From contig NZ_LIUQ01000010.1 of the NCBI RefSeq assembly GCF_001276715.1, positions 1-64,000 on the forward strand: a DNA stretch of 64,000 bases, read 5' to 3'. Of the stretch, positions 44,421-53,651 are shown one piece after another. The first letter of the stretch is position 1; each line of letters starts with the position of its first letter. The notes under the pieces are model-generated. The model saw nothing but the letters and a program-made list of their open reading frames with translations. It made no database searches and was not told the origin of the DNA. Position numbers and translations under genes: made by a program. The stretch comes from Planktothricoides sp. SR001. Lineage in GTDB: Bacteria; Cyanobacteriota; Cyanobacteriia; Cyanobacteriales; Laspinemataceae.

Positions 44421-46619
44421 CTAATTTTCGTCCTCCTCACCCCGATTTATTTTGAGCTTTCCTTTGTAGGTAAAGGTAAAAGTATCTCCACTCGTGATAA
44501 CTTTTCGCATTTCGTCGTAAAGATCGTAATTGCCAATACCGCTCAAACAAGCCCAACCCCGCGATCGGGTTAAACCAACAAACAACTGATTGCGTAAATT
44601 TGGATCCTGTTCATTTTTGGCCACATTATCTAAGCCAACCACATACACCATATTCGCTTCATTACCTTTGGCTCGGTGAATCCGAGAAATGGTAACTCCT
44701 CCTTCTTGCCAAAAGCGATCGGGGTCATTTTGAGGATACTGTGGCTTGAGTTGGTTAAGTTTGATAGCTGTGGGAATATAGATGTTTATGTCTTCATCCA
44801 TTAAAAAACTAGCTACCTGAGTTTCTAAATCCATTGCTTCAAAAACAGAGCCTAAAACAACCACTAAAATATCCCGGCTAGGCTTCAATCCGTCATAACT
44901 GAGGTTATGCTTGATTTTGGCAGCTAATGCTTCTAATTCTTCGGCACGAGAATCGTAAGTTTCAAACTCTAAAACTGGTTCTTCCCAAAGTTTGGGAATA
45001 GGATTGGGTGAATTTTCTGGAGGGCGATTAAGCGTAACTTTTTGGCCAACTGGATTAAAGCTACCTTGTTTAATTTCATAGCCGATCGCCTGCCAACTTT
45101 CTTTATTGGTAAGTCCTGCCAGCATTCCTTGAGGCCGAAGCAACCCCATCCCAATTGCGTGGGCAGCGGTAAGAATTGGCCCAGGCGTTCGGTAGCAGCG
45201 TTTCATCACTTCGCTTTTTTTAATATCTCCTTTATATCTTCCTGTCACCAGCTTAGTCAGATTATCTCCAAACAGTTCCTTAGCCGTGGGAATTTTCAGA
45301 CTATCTAAACTTTGCGCCTCATCGTAAGCCCAAATTAAACGTCTTTGTTCCTCGTCAGGCTTTTCCGGATCGATGGGGCGCAAAGCCTGGTAAGCCATCC
45401 AGTAAATCGCCTGCTTATATTCCCCATCTTCTTGATATTTCAGATCCTCTTCAGTGACTAAATCTTGCCCTTCATCAATGAGGATGGCATCAAACATGGG
45501 TTGAATTTCTTGATCGTTCAACAATTGTCCACAAATATCTGCGAGTTTTTCATTAGGATTGCCGCGATTGCTGTCTCTAACCCCAAGGGGTGTGATTCCA
45601 TTTGCTTGACAAATTGTTCGATAAAGACCGGCACGGTCTCTAGCACCCCAAGCATGAAGCACTTTTAGTTTTTTTTGTACCGTGGCATCGTAAGAAACAT
45701 CGCCATTGCTAAAACGGCGCAACCATCGATTTACTAAGTCTTCGATTTGGTCGTATAGCGCACGAGTGAAAAAGACTAGGGCAATATCCCAATCGGGATG
45801 TTTCAAGTGCATATGAGCAGCTTTTTGACACAAAAGTACAGTTTTTCCCGATCCAGCAATGCCACGAATTCGTTGCACCCCTGGGGGAATTTGTTTGCCG
45901 ATTTCTTCTTGTTGCAAATCTAATTCATAGAGCCGTTCTTGCAAGGTTGCCACAATACTCGATCGCGTTTTGCCGTTGCTAGAAACGATTGGTCGAGGAG
46001 GCTTACGCAGCACTGGAGTACCACCAATAACGGCTTTAAGAGTTTGCCACTTTTCCTCATCGAGGTCTTCTCCGGCAACCAAGGGAGTTGCCTGTTTAAT
46101 ACGTTCGAGAAGGGTGGATTTTCCTAACTGATTTTGGAAGAGAATCGGCGGACATCCTGGTAATTGATCGAACCCTTTCTGCTGCCACTGTTCTTGAGTA
46201 ATCAACGGCAAGGCAACGATCGCTAGTCCAGTAACTTTGCGAAATAATACCGATTCGCGATCGCAGTATCCTAACAAGGCTTGTAACTGACGATTTCCTC
46301 GTTCCGCTGAACTTCCCGCGATCGAATCCCTGTTGGTCAATTCCCACTGTTCGCCATTAACCGCCACAATTTGATCGATACTCACGCAAGCGATTTCAAT
46401 AATAATCACCCCAATTTCTTGGTCGCCAATGAGAATATCTGGCTCTTTACGCACTTCCCCCACTTTCGCGAACAGAGGATAGCGCCAGTATCCAATACAT
46501 TCGCGATCGGCAAAAGCAGTTTTTACTGCATCCCAAACCTTTTCCTCGCAATTTTTAGCACTTTCTCGAATCGGTTCAGTGTTGATAAACTTTTTTGATT
46601 TTTTGTCATTAACTGGCAT
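44421..46619 (-). CDS. NERD-domain/SF1 helicase-like protein (UvrD/DUF2075 type)
   Basis: A protein of 732 residues. The N-terminus (about 20-170) looks like a nuclease-related NERD domain (EPDILIGDQEIGVIIIEIACVSID, with the D/E-x-E-type acidic strand). The helicase begins with Walker A GIAGSGKTVLLCQKAA at about 249-264; Walker B is AILIDEGQDLV (about 381-391), followed by the SF1 motifs KRCYRTPGPIL and GGVTISRIHRAKGNEANMVY (about 646-665) and QLFVGLTRSRG. It thus resembles superfamily-1 DNA helicases of the UvrD group. Such NERD-helicases occur in defence islands. The gene lies alone, divergent from an HTH protein. Confidence 0.8.
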   Translation of the reverse strand: MPVNDKKSKKFINTEPIRESAKNCEEKVWDAVKTAFADRECIGYWRYPLFAKVGEVRKEPDILIGDQEIGVIIIEIACVSIDQIVAVNGEQWELTNRDSIAGSSAERGNRQLQALLGYCDRESVLFRKVTGLAIVALPLITQEQWQQKGFDQLPGCPPILFQNQLGKSTLLERIKQATPLVAGEDLDEEKWQTLKAVIGGTPVLRKPPRPIVSSNGKTRSSIVATLQERLYELDLQQEEIGKQIPPGVQRIRGIAGSGKTVLLCQKAAHMHLKHPDWDIALVFFTRALYDQIEDLVNRWLRRFSNGDVSYDATVQKKLKVLHAWGARDRAGLYRTICQANGITPLGVRDSNRGNPNEKLADICGQLLNDQEIQPMFDAILIDEGQDLVTEEDLKYQEDGEYKQAIYWMAYQALRPIDPEKPDEEQRRLIWAYDEAQSLDSLKIPTAKELFGDNLTKLVTGRYKGDIKKSEVMKRCYRTPGPILTAAHAIGMGLLRPQGMLAGLTNKESWQAIGYEIKQGSFNPVGQKVTLNRPPENSPNPIPKLWEEPVLEFETYDSRAEELEALAAKIKHNLSYDGLKPSRDILVVVLGSVFEAMDLETQVASFLMDEDINIYIPTAIKLNQLKPQYPQNDPDRFWQEGGVTISRIHRAKGNEANMVYVVGLDNVAKNEQDPNLRNQLFVGLTRSRGWACLSGIGNYDLYDEMRKVITSGDTFTFTYKGKLKINRGEEDEN

Positions 46620-47155
46620 AATAGTTTATTCCTGTTGTACTCTAGAGAATTTCTCATAATCTGAGGGAGGGATATCCAATTAAACCTTCTTACCAATCAA
46701 TTTGAATAAAACTGCAAATCAGCTAATTTAAAGGTTTTTATCAAGGTGAGGTAGAAAGTTTGTGGATTCGGTGCCTGATACGAACATGACAAATGACAGT
46801 GGGATTGTTTTCTGGTCTGCTTGCTTGTTTGTTTTCCAGATATTTTATATCTACAAAGCTTTTTCTGATGGGAATAATACTCACTCCTTTATGACTGATT
46901 TTTGTGCGATCGCGATCTGAGTGGGTTTGATCGCCTTTGAAGATCAACCCAAAAGGTAAGCTTACGTCGCCCACATCAGCCCATGATTAGGAGTCATTTC
47001 AGTGCCAACCAGACTGTTAGCCCCATAGTGTCTGTCACATATTAGTGTTAAAAGGCAACTTTACATAGTTTATACTAATTAGTTACTAAATTTTCCTAAA
47101 ACCAATCAGGAATTGTGTTAGGATTACATCAGGAATTTTAGGAGGGCAGCTACCG
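46620..47155. other. Divergent intergenic region, no gene
   Basis: Between the helicase and the HTH protein. A 77-codon frame at 46741-46974 on the minus strand has a vaguely transposase-like text but no motif that can be named. The region presumably holds both promoters; AGGAGGGCAG (47140-47149) is the ribosome binding site of the HTH gene. Confidence 0.45.
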
Positions 47156-47698
47156 ATGGGATCCAAGCAGGAGCCATTTGCTGAGGCAGCGAAGCACTGG
47201 GATCTGGAAACGCTATACGCAGACCTGGCATCAGTCAAGGGTAAGCGTTTGACCCCCGTAGAGAAATTACATCTGCGGGGGTTGCTTTGTGGTCATAGTC
47301 CGGCGGAAATTGCGGAAAAGTTGGATAAGGATGCGAAGGGGGTGCAAACTGACCTCTGCGCTACCCTCTATAAGTATGTGAAAAGCCTGCTGGATAAATC
47401 TGATTCCAAGTTGGAAAGTTGGAGAAGTGTCACCGACTGGCTGGAACAAGCGGGATATCGCAGCGAATTGTCCCCTCCGTTTTCTGTGAGTGCTTCGGCT
47501 CCAGAAAATACCGTGGTTAATATCACTAATATGAGAATTGATGAGAACAATCAAATAACAATCGGCATTAATCTGCAAATTACGGTGCCGTTACCGTCAG
47601 ATTTATTAAAAGATAACCCATTAAAAGATAACCCATTAAAAGATAACCCATTAAAAGATAACCCAGACCGGAATGGCGATCGCGCAAATCAGACTTAA
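47156..47698 (+). CDS. Cyanobacterial HTH-domain protein with repeated tail
   Basis: A protein of 180 residues. The first 75 residues (KGKRLTPVEKLHLRGLLCGH, SPAEIAEKLDKDAKGVQTDL) match the small HTH domain found at the N-terminus of vWA-MoxR-associated and NACHT-type conflict proteins in cyanobacteria; here it stands alone. A middle part of about 65 residues has SVSASAPENTVVNITNMRID and IGINLQITVPLPSDLL. The end has a 5-residue repeat (LKDNP) encoded by four tandem copies of a 15-base unit TTAAAAGATAACCCA at 47605-47664. The gene ends in a terminator-type repeat shared with the convergent methyltransferase. Confidence 0.65.
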   Translation: MGSKQEPFAEAAKHWDLETLYADLASVKGKRLTPVEKLHLRGLLCGHSPAEIAEKLDKDAKGVQTDLCATLYKYVKSLLDKSDSKLESWRSVTDWLEQAGYRSELSPPFSVSASAPENTVVNITNMRIDENNQITIGINLQITVPLPSDLLKDNPLKDNPLKDNPLKDNPDRNGDRANQT

Positions 47699-47706
47699 TT
47701 CATACC

Positions 47707-47745
47707 AGAAACCCGGTTTCTTAAAGAAACCGGGTTTCTTTTTTC
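47707..47745. terminator. Bidirectional terminator made of two AAACCCGGTTTC repeats
   Basis: AGAAACCCGGTTTCTT and AAGAAACCGGGTTTCTTTTTT are reverse complements back to back. They separate convergent genes and supply the last seven codons (KKETRFL) and the stop codon of the methyltransferase gene. Confidence 0.8.
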
Positions 47746-48941
47746 CCAGCGTGGGCGATCGCGCTAAATTCCTTGACCTTCAACTCCTCTGGAAAACGAT
47801 TATTTTCTAACGGAGCATTTATCCCCACCAATAAACTATACACACAATCGGCAATTTTTGCCGCTAATAAAGGCGGGACTGCATTGCCAATTTGTTTGGC
47901 AATTTCTATTTTGCTACCGCAAAATACAAAGTGGTCTGGAAATGATTGTAATCTCGCTGCTTCACGATGGGTGATCGGTCGATGTTGTTCTGGATGTAAG
48001 TAACGTCCTTTTTCAGGTTTAAAGAATTCAGTTCTGATAGTGACGCTCGGTTTATCCCACCACAAACGACCAAATAAATCAGTCCCACCGGATTTTTTTC
48101 TCAACCAACATTCTGGGGTTAATTCTGGGGCAAGACGTTGTAAGTCAAAGCGGTTCATTCCTTCTTTAGGAATGGCTTGGTAACGGGCTAAACTCAAGGG
48201 AGTTGGGTTTCGGCCAAAGTGCAAATTTAATGGTGGGGGAAATTTGTTAATTTCTGTGCTTTCTGGGGCAGGTAAATCAGCGATCGCATCCCTGACCGTT
48301 TGCCAATATTTCGGTTTACTCACATAGCCATTATCGCAATCAAACAGGGAAAATAAAACTCTTTCTGCTGGATTATAGTGAGTTTTTAGTGGCGGAAAAA
48401 AATGCGCTGGATCTGTAAAACGACAACCAATAATAAAAGCTCTATATCGCAACTGCGGCACTCCAAAATCTGCGGCACATAATTTTTGCCAAGCAAGTTT
48501 AAATCCCCTATCATTTGCCTCACGCATTATTTGTTCGTGTTCCCAAGACCCCAATAATTCCGGCACATTTTCCATGAGAAATGTGTCAGCATTTGCCCGC
48601 TCGACCACTTCCATAAATGGTCGCCATAGTTCTTTTCTTTCGTCAGTTTTGCGCTTTTTATTGAGCAAGCTAAATCCTTGGCAAGGAGGGCCACAGATCA
48701 CTACATCGGCTTTGGGAATCTGCATTTTTGAATGATTCAAGATATCAACGATATCACCTAAGACACAATGGTTGCCAAAGTTAGCGTTATAGGTAGCAAC
48801 GGCACTTTTATTATTGTCATTTGCCCAAACAGGTTGAAACTTATCCCTTAAATTAGGGTTGTGAGTGAACCCCAGGGTAAAGCCTCCTGCCCCGGAAAAT
48901 AGGTCAATGATTCGGTAGCGACAAGTCTGGTTAATTGCCAT
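47721..48941 (-). CDS. DNA (cytosine-5-) methyltransferase
   Basis: A protein of 406 residues with all diagnostic motifs: I DLFSGAGGFTLGF (13-25), IV GPPCQGFSLL with the catalytic C87, VI MENVPELL (about 123-130), VIII GVPQLRYRAF (about 158-167), and X QIGNAVPPLLAAKI (about 355-368). The target-recognition region (about 210-320) does not allow a sequence specificity to be named. No endonuclease is adjacent, so it is an orphan or the remnant of a system. The final residues KKETRFL come from the dispersed repeat at 47707-47745, so the reading frame has been extended by repeat DNA. Confidence 0.9.
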   Translation of the reverse strand: MAINQTCRYRIIDLFSGAGGFTLGFTHNPNLRDKFQPVWANDNNKSAVATYNANFGNHCVLGDIVDILNHSKMQIPKADVVICGPPCQGFSLLNKKRKTDERKELWRPFMEVVERANADTFLMENVPELLGSWEHEQIMREANDRGFKLAWQKLCAADFGVPQLRYRAFIIGCRFTDPAHFFPPLKTHYNPAERVLFSLFDCDNGYVSKPKYWQTVRDAIADLPAPESTEINKFPPPLNLHFGRNPTPLSLARYQAIPKEGMNRFDLQRLAPELTPECWLRKKSGGTDLFGRLWWDKPSVTIRTEFFKPEKGRYLHPEQHRPITHREAARLQSFPDHFVFCGSKIEIAKQIGNAVPPLLAAKIADCVYSLLVGINAPLENNRFPEELKVKEFSAIAHAGKKETRFL

Positions 48942-49042
48942 TAGTTTCAGCGATATAGGTTAATTCGTGATTACATTTTATTTTAGCTTTCCGGCGATTT
49001 TTTTTCAATTTATGTCATAAGATTATCTATATTTATTCGATA

Positions 49043-49090
49043 TGCCTAAAAAAAGAAACCCGGTTTCGTAGGAGTTACCGGGTTTCTAGC
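49043..49090. repeat. Pair of inverted AAACCCGGTTTC repeats
   Basis: AGAAACCCGGTTTCG and TACCGGGTTTCTAG form a stem just after the 3' end of the Rpn-family gene and before the start of the cytosine methyltransferase on the same strand. Confidence 0.7.
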
Positions 49091-49096
49091 GCACAA

Positions 49097-49450
49097 TTAA
49101 TTAGTTTGTTCAGGATTTTCTGCGGCTAATTCAGATAGCTGCTGATGCATAAACTCTTGAAATTCTCCTAAAGAGGCGATCGTAATTGCCCGCTTATGCA
49201 GAATTTTTAGCACTCCCTCATTGTTGATTTGATTAATCGTCTCTACCAAAGACTCTGGCACCGAATCAAATCGAGTTTCCAGAATTTCTATTACAGATTC
49301 TCGACCCTTTTCTAGAATTCCTTCTTGCCGTCCTTCGGCCAATCCTTCTTGGCGTCCTTTTGCGATCGCAAAGCGTTCCAGGGGAGTAATGTAAGGCATT
49401 TTCGTATCCTCCTCATAATTTGTCATTTCTAAGGTGAAAGATTGCTCCAC
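49097..49450 (-). pseudogene. Rpn-family nuclease, 3' fragment of a split gene
   Basis: The 117-residue frame carries the C-terminal part of the cyanobacterial Rpn (PD-(D/E)XK nuclease/transposase-like) family: FTLEMTNYEEDTKMPYITPL, then the glycine-glutamate-rich QEGLAEGRQEG repeat. Its first residues are encoded by the repeat pair that splits the gene. In intact relatives this part follows directly after the LFRLINWMMT segment of the upstream fragment. Expression as a separate protein is possible but has no independent start motif. Confidence 0.75.
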
Positions 49451-49517
49451 AGAAACCGGGTTTTTATCCAGCTAGTCTGTTTCGGCATGAGCATCTATTA
49501 AAAAACCCGGTTTCTTT
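49449..49517. repeat. Inverted AAACCCGGTTTC pair inserted inside the Rpn gene
   Basis: About 69 bases flanked by two opposite AAACCGGGTTT palindromes (about 49452-49466 and 49501-49514). They sit exactly between the codons for WMMT and EQSFTLEM of an otherwise continuous protein family, and introduce a TAA stop. This makes the repeat pair itself the likely inserted unit. Confidence 0.7.
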
Positions 49518-50174
49518 AGTCATCATCCAGTTAATTAGGCGAAATAGTTCTAGGATATCTTGACGGCTATAACCTCTTTGATAAAGGCTTTTTGCTACCG
49601 TCAGTTTCCATTGTAAACGCCCTTCTGGATTTCGGTGAGTCGCTTGAGTTTTTAAATGTGCCATCACCATCACCGCAAAGGGATTGGTACTCGACTCTAG
49701 CATTGACCACTGCGATTCATAATCTAACAATTTCACTACCGGAAACTGTAAGCCCATTTGACTATCCCAGATTTTATACTGATAGGTATTGGGTCGCCAA
49801 GAAGGGCGCTCGTCTGCTAAGATGACTAAGGTAGCAACCGGCAGCCGATAGCGGTCAAAAATCCGATAATTGTAGATGAACATTCTTTCGGCAAAGTCCG
49901 ATTCATATTGACTTTGGATTTCAATATGCACCAAGATTAAGGTTTCTTTGCCGTCTCGCAGCCAAACTTTTACCAGTTGATCTGCCAGACGTTTTCCTAG
50001 TTCCGCATCACGGACTATTTGTTGAAATTCTTTGTCCAGAAATTCATAGCCTTTGTCCCAATCAATGTCTGCGTAAGCTTGAGGAAAAAAGAAGGCAATG
50101 AATTGTTCAAAGTATAAGTCCAACGCTTCTTTCCAAGGACTATCATATTCCGCCGTTGCCAGAGAATTATTCAT
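49464..50174 (-). pseudogene. Rpn-family nuclease, 5' fragment of a split gene
   Basis: The 236-residue frame starts MNNSLATAEYDSPWKEALDL and contains the catalytic PD-(D/E)XK-like part of the family: FFPQAYADIDWDKGYEFLDK, then QIVRDAELGKRLADQLVKVW and LILVHIEIQSQYESDFAERM, where the E-x-Q pair is the family signature. It reads normally to LFRLINWMMT and then into 18 residues of repeat-encoded text (KETGFFNRCSC and so on). The family promotes recombination or defends against DNA, but this copy has lost its C-terminus to the insertion. Confidence 0.8.
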
Positions 50175-50449
50175 AAATATTAAATCGAAAATTGTCTTTG
50201 ATATATTTTATAATATATTGAATCTGTTTCGGGTAAATACAATAGTATTTTTATTTAATTTTTTGATTAAAATATAATTACAAAATCACAAATTTTTTCG
50301 GTTTTTTGTAAAATTTTAAAAAAATTATACAAAGCCACCGTAGGGACACGGCATTGCCGTGTCCTTGCAGCATTGCTATTTTATAAAATAGTTGTTAAAT
50401 TGTATAAATTGTCTCTGGGCTTTGGTTCGTTACACTCCGCTTCGCTGCG
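50175..50449. other. AT-rich spacer with a palindrome
   Basis: It contains the palindrome GGACACGGCATTGCCGTGTCC at about 50344-50364, typical of cyanobacterial dispersed repeats, and a GCTTCGCTGCGTTAACGCA word near 50430. No gene. Confidence 0.6.
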
Positions 50450-53110
50450 TTAACGCACCCTACCAACTGGAATATCTTCTAAGCCAAAAGTCATCATAGC
50501 TTCGCCGGTGAGATGTTCTCGCAACATTCGGCTTTTTTGCCGTTTTACCATTTTTTCATAGAAGTTGCGGACATCTCGACCATTGCCAAAATTATGGCCT
50601 CGATTTTGATACATTTCCATAAATATTTTTTGCAGGGCTTGGGAGACTTCTGGGGGACAAATGCGCTGGGCATTTTCGCAGAAACCGAGAAAGATTTGAT
50701 GCAGTTCTTCGCCATTATAATCAGGGAATTTGATTTGATCAGCCAAACGAGATTCTAGACCAGAATTGGCTTTTAAAAATTGCGCCATTTCGCGAGAGTA
50801 TCCTGCGAGAATGACGACGAGGCGATCGCGCTGATTTTCCATCATTGGTACTAAAGTATCAATGGCTTCTCGACCAAAATCATTGCCAGAATCACAGCGA
50901 GAAAGGGCATAAGCTTCATCAATAAATAACACTCCATCTAAAGCTTTTGCGATCGCCTCTGTGGTTTTTTGGGCAGTTTGTCCCACATAACCTGCGACTA
51001 AATCAGCGCGAGTGACTTCCACAAATTGTCCTTTGCGTAAGATGCCCAAAGCTTTAAAAATTCGCCCCAATAATCGGGCAACGGTAGTTTTTCCCGTCCC
51101 CGGATTGCCGGTAAATAATAAGTGTCTAGTTTCCGGTTCATCATCAACGGTTAAACCTGCTTCTCTTAGCCTTTGATTGGCTAATTCGGTTTCGACAATT
51201 TCCCGAATTACTGCTTTAACAGAGTATAATCCGGTGAGTCGGTCAAGTTCTTGTAATAATTCCTCAATGCTATCTTGATTTTTTTGTCCTTGGCTGGCGA
51301 TTTGTTGATAATTTTCCGGTAAATCTATGGGTTTAAATGGTTCAGTTAAGGGGTCAAGGTTTTGGCTGATGACTCGGACAGACCGCCGTTCATCTATTTG
51401 ATGAAAGAGATTTTCTACTAAGCCCGCATTGCCAAAACTGCGATCGCGATCAAGGTAAAGTTGGGTAAATAGATTATTCAGAGCATTTTCTAACTCTGAA
51501 GCGAGAGAAACTTGCACCCGGTTGACCCGTTGGCGGAAAATTTCTAACAACTCCTGGGGGGTGTAATCTTCAAAGATAATTTCTGTGGCTAACCGTCGCC
51601 TTAAACCAGGATTAGAGTTCAAAAATTCATCCATTTCTTGCGGATATCCCGCTACAATTACCGCAAGGCGATCGCGGTCATCTTCCATGCGTTTGACCAG
51701 GGTATCAATGGCTTCTTGCCCAAAGTCATTGTTTCCCCCTTGGGAGAGGGCATAAGCTTCATCAATAAATAATACTCCATCCATTGCGCGATCGATGATT
51801 TCATTGGTTTGAATATTGGTTTGTCCCACATATCCTGCGACTAAATCTCGTCCCCCAATTTCTATCACATGACCCCGTTGTAATAATCCTAAATCGCGAT
51901 AAATTTCCCCAATTAATCGGGCAACGGTGGTTTTCCCCGTTCCGGGATTACCTTTAAAAATTAGATGCAAGCGTAAGGGTTCGGAGATTTGCCCTTGTTG
52001 GCGGCGTTGTTGCTGAATTTGTAGCGATCGCATTCTGCGTTGAATGGCTGATTTAACTCCAGGCAAACCCACCATTGCTTCTAACCGTTCTAAGGCAGGG
52101 CGATCGCTCACATCCGCACTTAACCAATGGTGTTTTTTAGCAGTTTCTAGGGAAATTTCTTCACAGTCCGAGAAGCGATCGTACCAATAATTTAACGGGC
52201 GATTTTCCGCCGCAATCCAAATAGGTAATTGGGCGCGATCGCCCCAGTTAACTGCCTTGCGGTATTTGAGGCGAAAATAATCTTGTAATGCCCGAATTTC
52301 GGTGGCATTGGGGGCAGCCAACCGGACAATATTAAATACCTGGCTGCCGGTTTGGTTTCTATTTTCAGCATAATTTGCCAAAAATGTCAAGCCTATTTGT
52401 TGACAAAAATACTGTAATTTGCTGCGGGTTTCGTGATGAAAAATTAAGATACAAATATTGCGATTATTGGGGGGTAAACGAGACCATTCAACGAAGCGAC
52501 CAAATAGTTCGCGACGGTTGTCAAAGTGGGCTAAGTCTTCCGCATTAGAAAAGATAATCGCTGAAGGTTGTTTTGTGTCTTGAATAACGCTTTCCAAATA
52601 GGAGATAATTTGGGTATCTTGGAGGCGTGATGCTCCCCCCGTACTCCCCTTAAAAAGGGGGGAGTTATGGGTTACGGTATTTCCTGGGGAGGGCGGCGCT
52701 GCATTCGGGGCGTCAATTATTGGTTTTGAATCAGAGATGGTTTGCCCAAATGCAACGCCCCTACCTTCATTTTTTTTGCCTAAAAGACGGCGTTTTTTGC
52801 CCAGGGGTCCTGGGGTGACTTGCATGGTTTTTTCTGGGTTTTCGGTAGGGGTAGATTTTTGATTGGGGGAAGATGGGATGCGAGTGCGATCGCGGGATTC
52901 CGCATCGAGAAAATAAAGCTTTTTTACCCCAGAATAAAATAGGATACGCTGATAATTTTGGCTTTTAAGATATTGATGGATAACTTGCTCAATATCTTGT
53001 AACAAAAGCTTTGCATTGCAGAATGTGTCGCTAGTGTTGGTTCCGTAAAGCACTAAGAAGCGATCGCCTGCTTTTAAGTTTAATCCTGATGTAACTCTGG
53101 CAACAGTCAT
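50450..53110 (-). CDS. Double CbxX/CfxQ-type AAA+ ATPase
   Basis: A protein of 886 residues. Two complete CbxX-like AAA+ modules are seen: module 1 with Walker A GNPGTGKTT at about 383-391 and Walker B GVLFIDEAY, and module 2 with the same GNPGTGKTT (about 660-668) and GVLFIDEAY. Both have DLVAGYVGQT pore-loop-like segments. The N-terminal 300 residues form another domain of unclear fold (RFLVLYGTNTSDTF, KLYFLDAESR), and it contains an insertion of about 55 residues (PGPLGKKRRLLGKKNEGRG and following) encoded by dispersed repeat DNA at 52626-52800. CbxX relatives remodel other proteins, such as Rubisco; the client here is unknown. Confidence 0.83.
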   Translation of the reverse strand: MTVARVTSGLNLKAGDRFLVLYGTNTSDTFCNAKLLLQDIEQVIHQYLKSQNYQRILFYSGVKKLYFLDAESRDRTRIPSSPNQKSTPTENPEKTMQVTPGPLGKKRRLLGKKNEGRGVAFGQTISDSKPIIDAPNAAPPSPGNTVTHNSPLFKGSTGGASRLQDTQIISYLESVIQDTKQPSAIIFSNAEDLAHFDNRRELFGRFVEWSRLPPNNRNICILIFHHETRSKLQYFCQQIGLTFLANYAENRNQTGSQVFNIVRLAAPNATEIRALQDYFRLKYRKAVNWGDRAQLPIWIAAENRPLNYWYDRFSDCEEISLETAKKHHWLSADVSDRPALERLEAMVGLPGVKSAIQRRMRSLQIQQQRRQQGQISEPLRLHLIFKGNPGTGKTTVARLIGEIYRDLGLLQRGHVIEIGGRDLVAGYVGQTNIQTNEIIDRAMDGVLFIDEAYALSQGGNNDFGQEAIDTLVKRMEDDRDRLAVIVAGYPQEMDEFLNSNPGLRRRLATEIIFEDYTPQELLEIFRQRVNRVQVSLASELENALNNLFTQLYLDRDRSFGNAGLVENLFHQIDERRSVRVISQNLDPLTEPFKPIDLPENYQQIASQGQKNQDSIEELLQELDRLTGLYSVKAVIREIVETELANQRLREAGLTVDDEPETRHLLFTGNPGTGKTTVARLLGRIFKALGILRKGQFVEVTRADLVAGYVGQTAQKTTEAIAKALDGVLFIDEAYALSRCDSGNDFGREAIDTLVPMMENQRDRLVVILAGYSREMAQFLKANSGLESRLADQIKFPDYNGEELHQIFLGFCENAQRICPPEVSQALQKIFMEMYQNRGHNFGNGRDVRNFYEKMVKRQKSRMLREHLTGEAMMTFGLEDIPVGRVR

Positions 53111-53261
53111 TATTCTATATATTGTTTCTAGGTGAGATGTAAATAATCAATACGTTGCGTTACGGATCACGTTCAAATTTCGTGGATATCCGATAAATTT
53201 TGAATGCCTAATAGACCCTAACATAGTCAACAGTCACTATTATGTAGAATCGCACATTAAT

Positions 53262-53651
53262 TTATATTTTACCATAATCGTTAGAATAAGCATCAAAAGC
53301 AGAATCAGCACTCAGAATAGGGATTTCCTCAACCATTGCCTGGGCAATCAGTATGCGATCGAACGGGTCACGATGATGAAAAGGGAGAGTAGCTACCACA
53401 AAACTATGGCGTAGTTGAATATCCAAAATTTCAAAATCGTTGATACTTATTTGCCATAATATAAATATCTCAAATGGCAGATTAAAACTCAGTTTTCCGG
53501 TACTATGCTTAATCCCCATTTCCCAGATAATAGCTATACTGAGTAGCTTTTCGTTTTGATCATCTTCAATTAATTTTTTTTACCTGTGACTAAGTTTTGG
53601 GTTATCAATAACAAACCAAATAAAGGTATGAGTATCTAATAAAAATCTCAT
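53262..53651 (-). pseudogene. PIN-domain toxin with an in-frame stop at codon 24
   Basis: From ATG 53651 the sequence reads MRFLLDTHTFIWFVIDNPKL, a typical PIN-toxin N-terminus with the first catalytic aspartate, then TAA at codon 24, and continues in the same frame for 105 codons (IAIIWEM, HRDPFDRILIAQAM, LSADSAFDAY), which are normal PIN C-terminal motifs. The gene therefore has a single nonsense change. It follows the Phd-type antitoxin, whose stop overlaps its start. A reinitiation product from the ATG at 53519 would lack the first catalytic residue. Confidence 0.82.

Noticed and set aside
46741-46974. Transposase fragment on the minus strand
   Set aside because: The text is suggestive but no catalytic motif, end repeats or family could be named.
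47156-48941. A classical restriction-modification pair with the cytosine methyltransferase
   Set aside because: Neither the HTH protein nor the NERD-helicase has the form of a type II endonuclease, and the order and strand do not support an operon.
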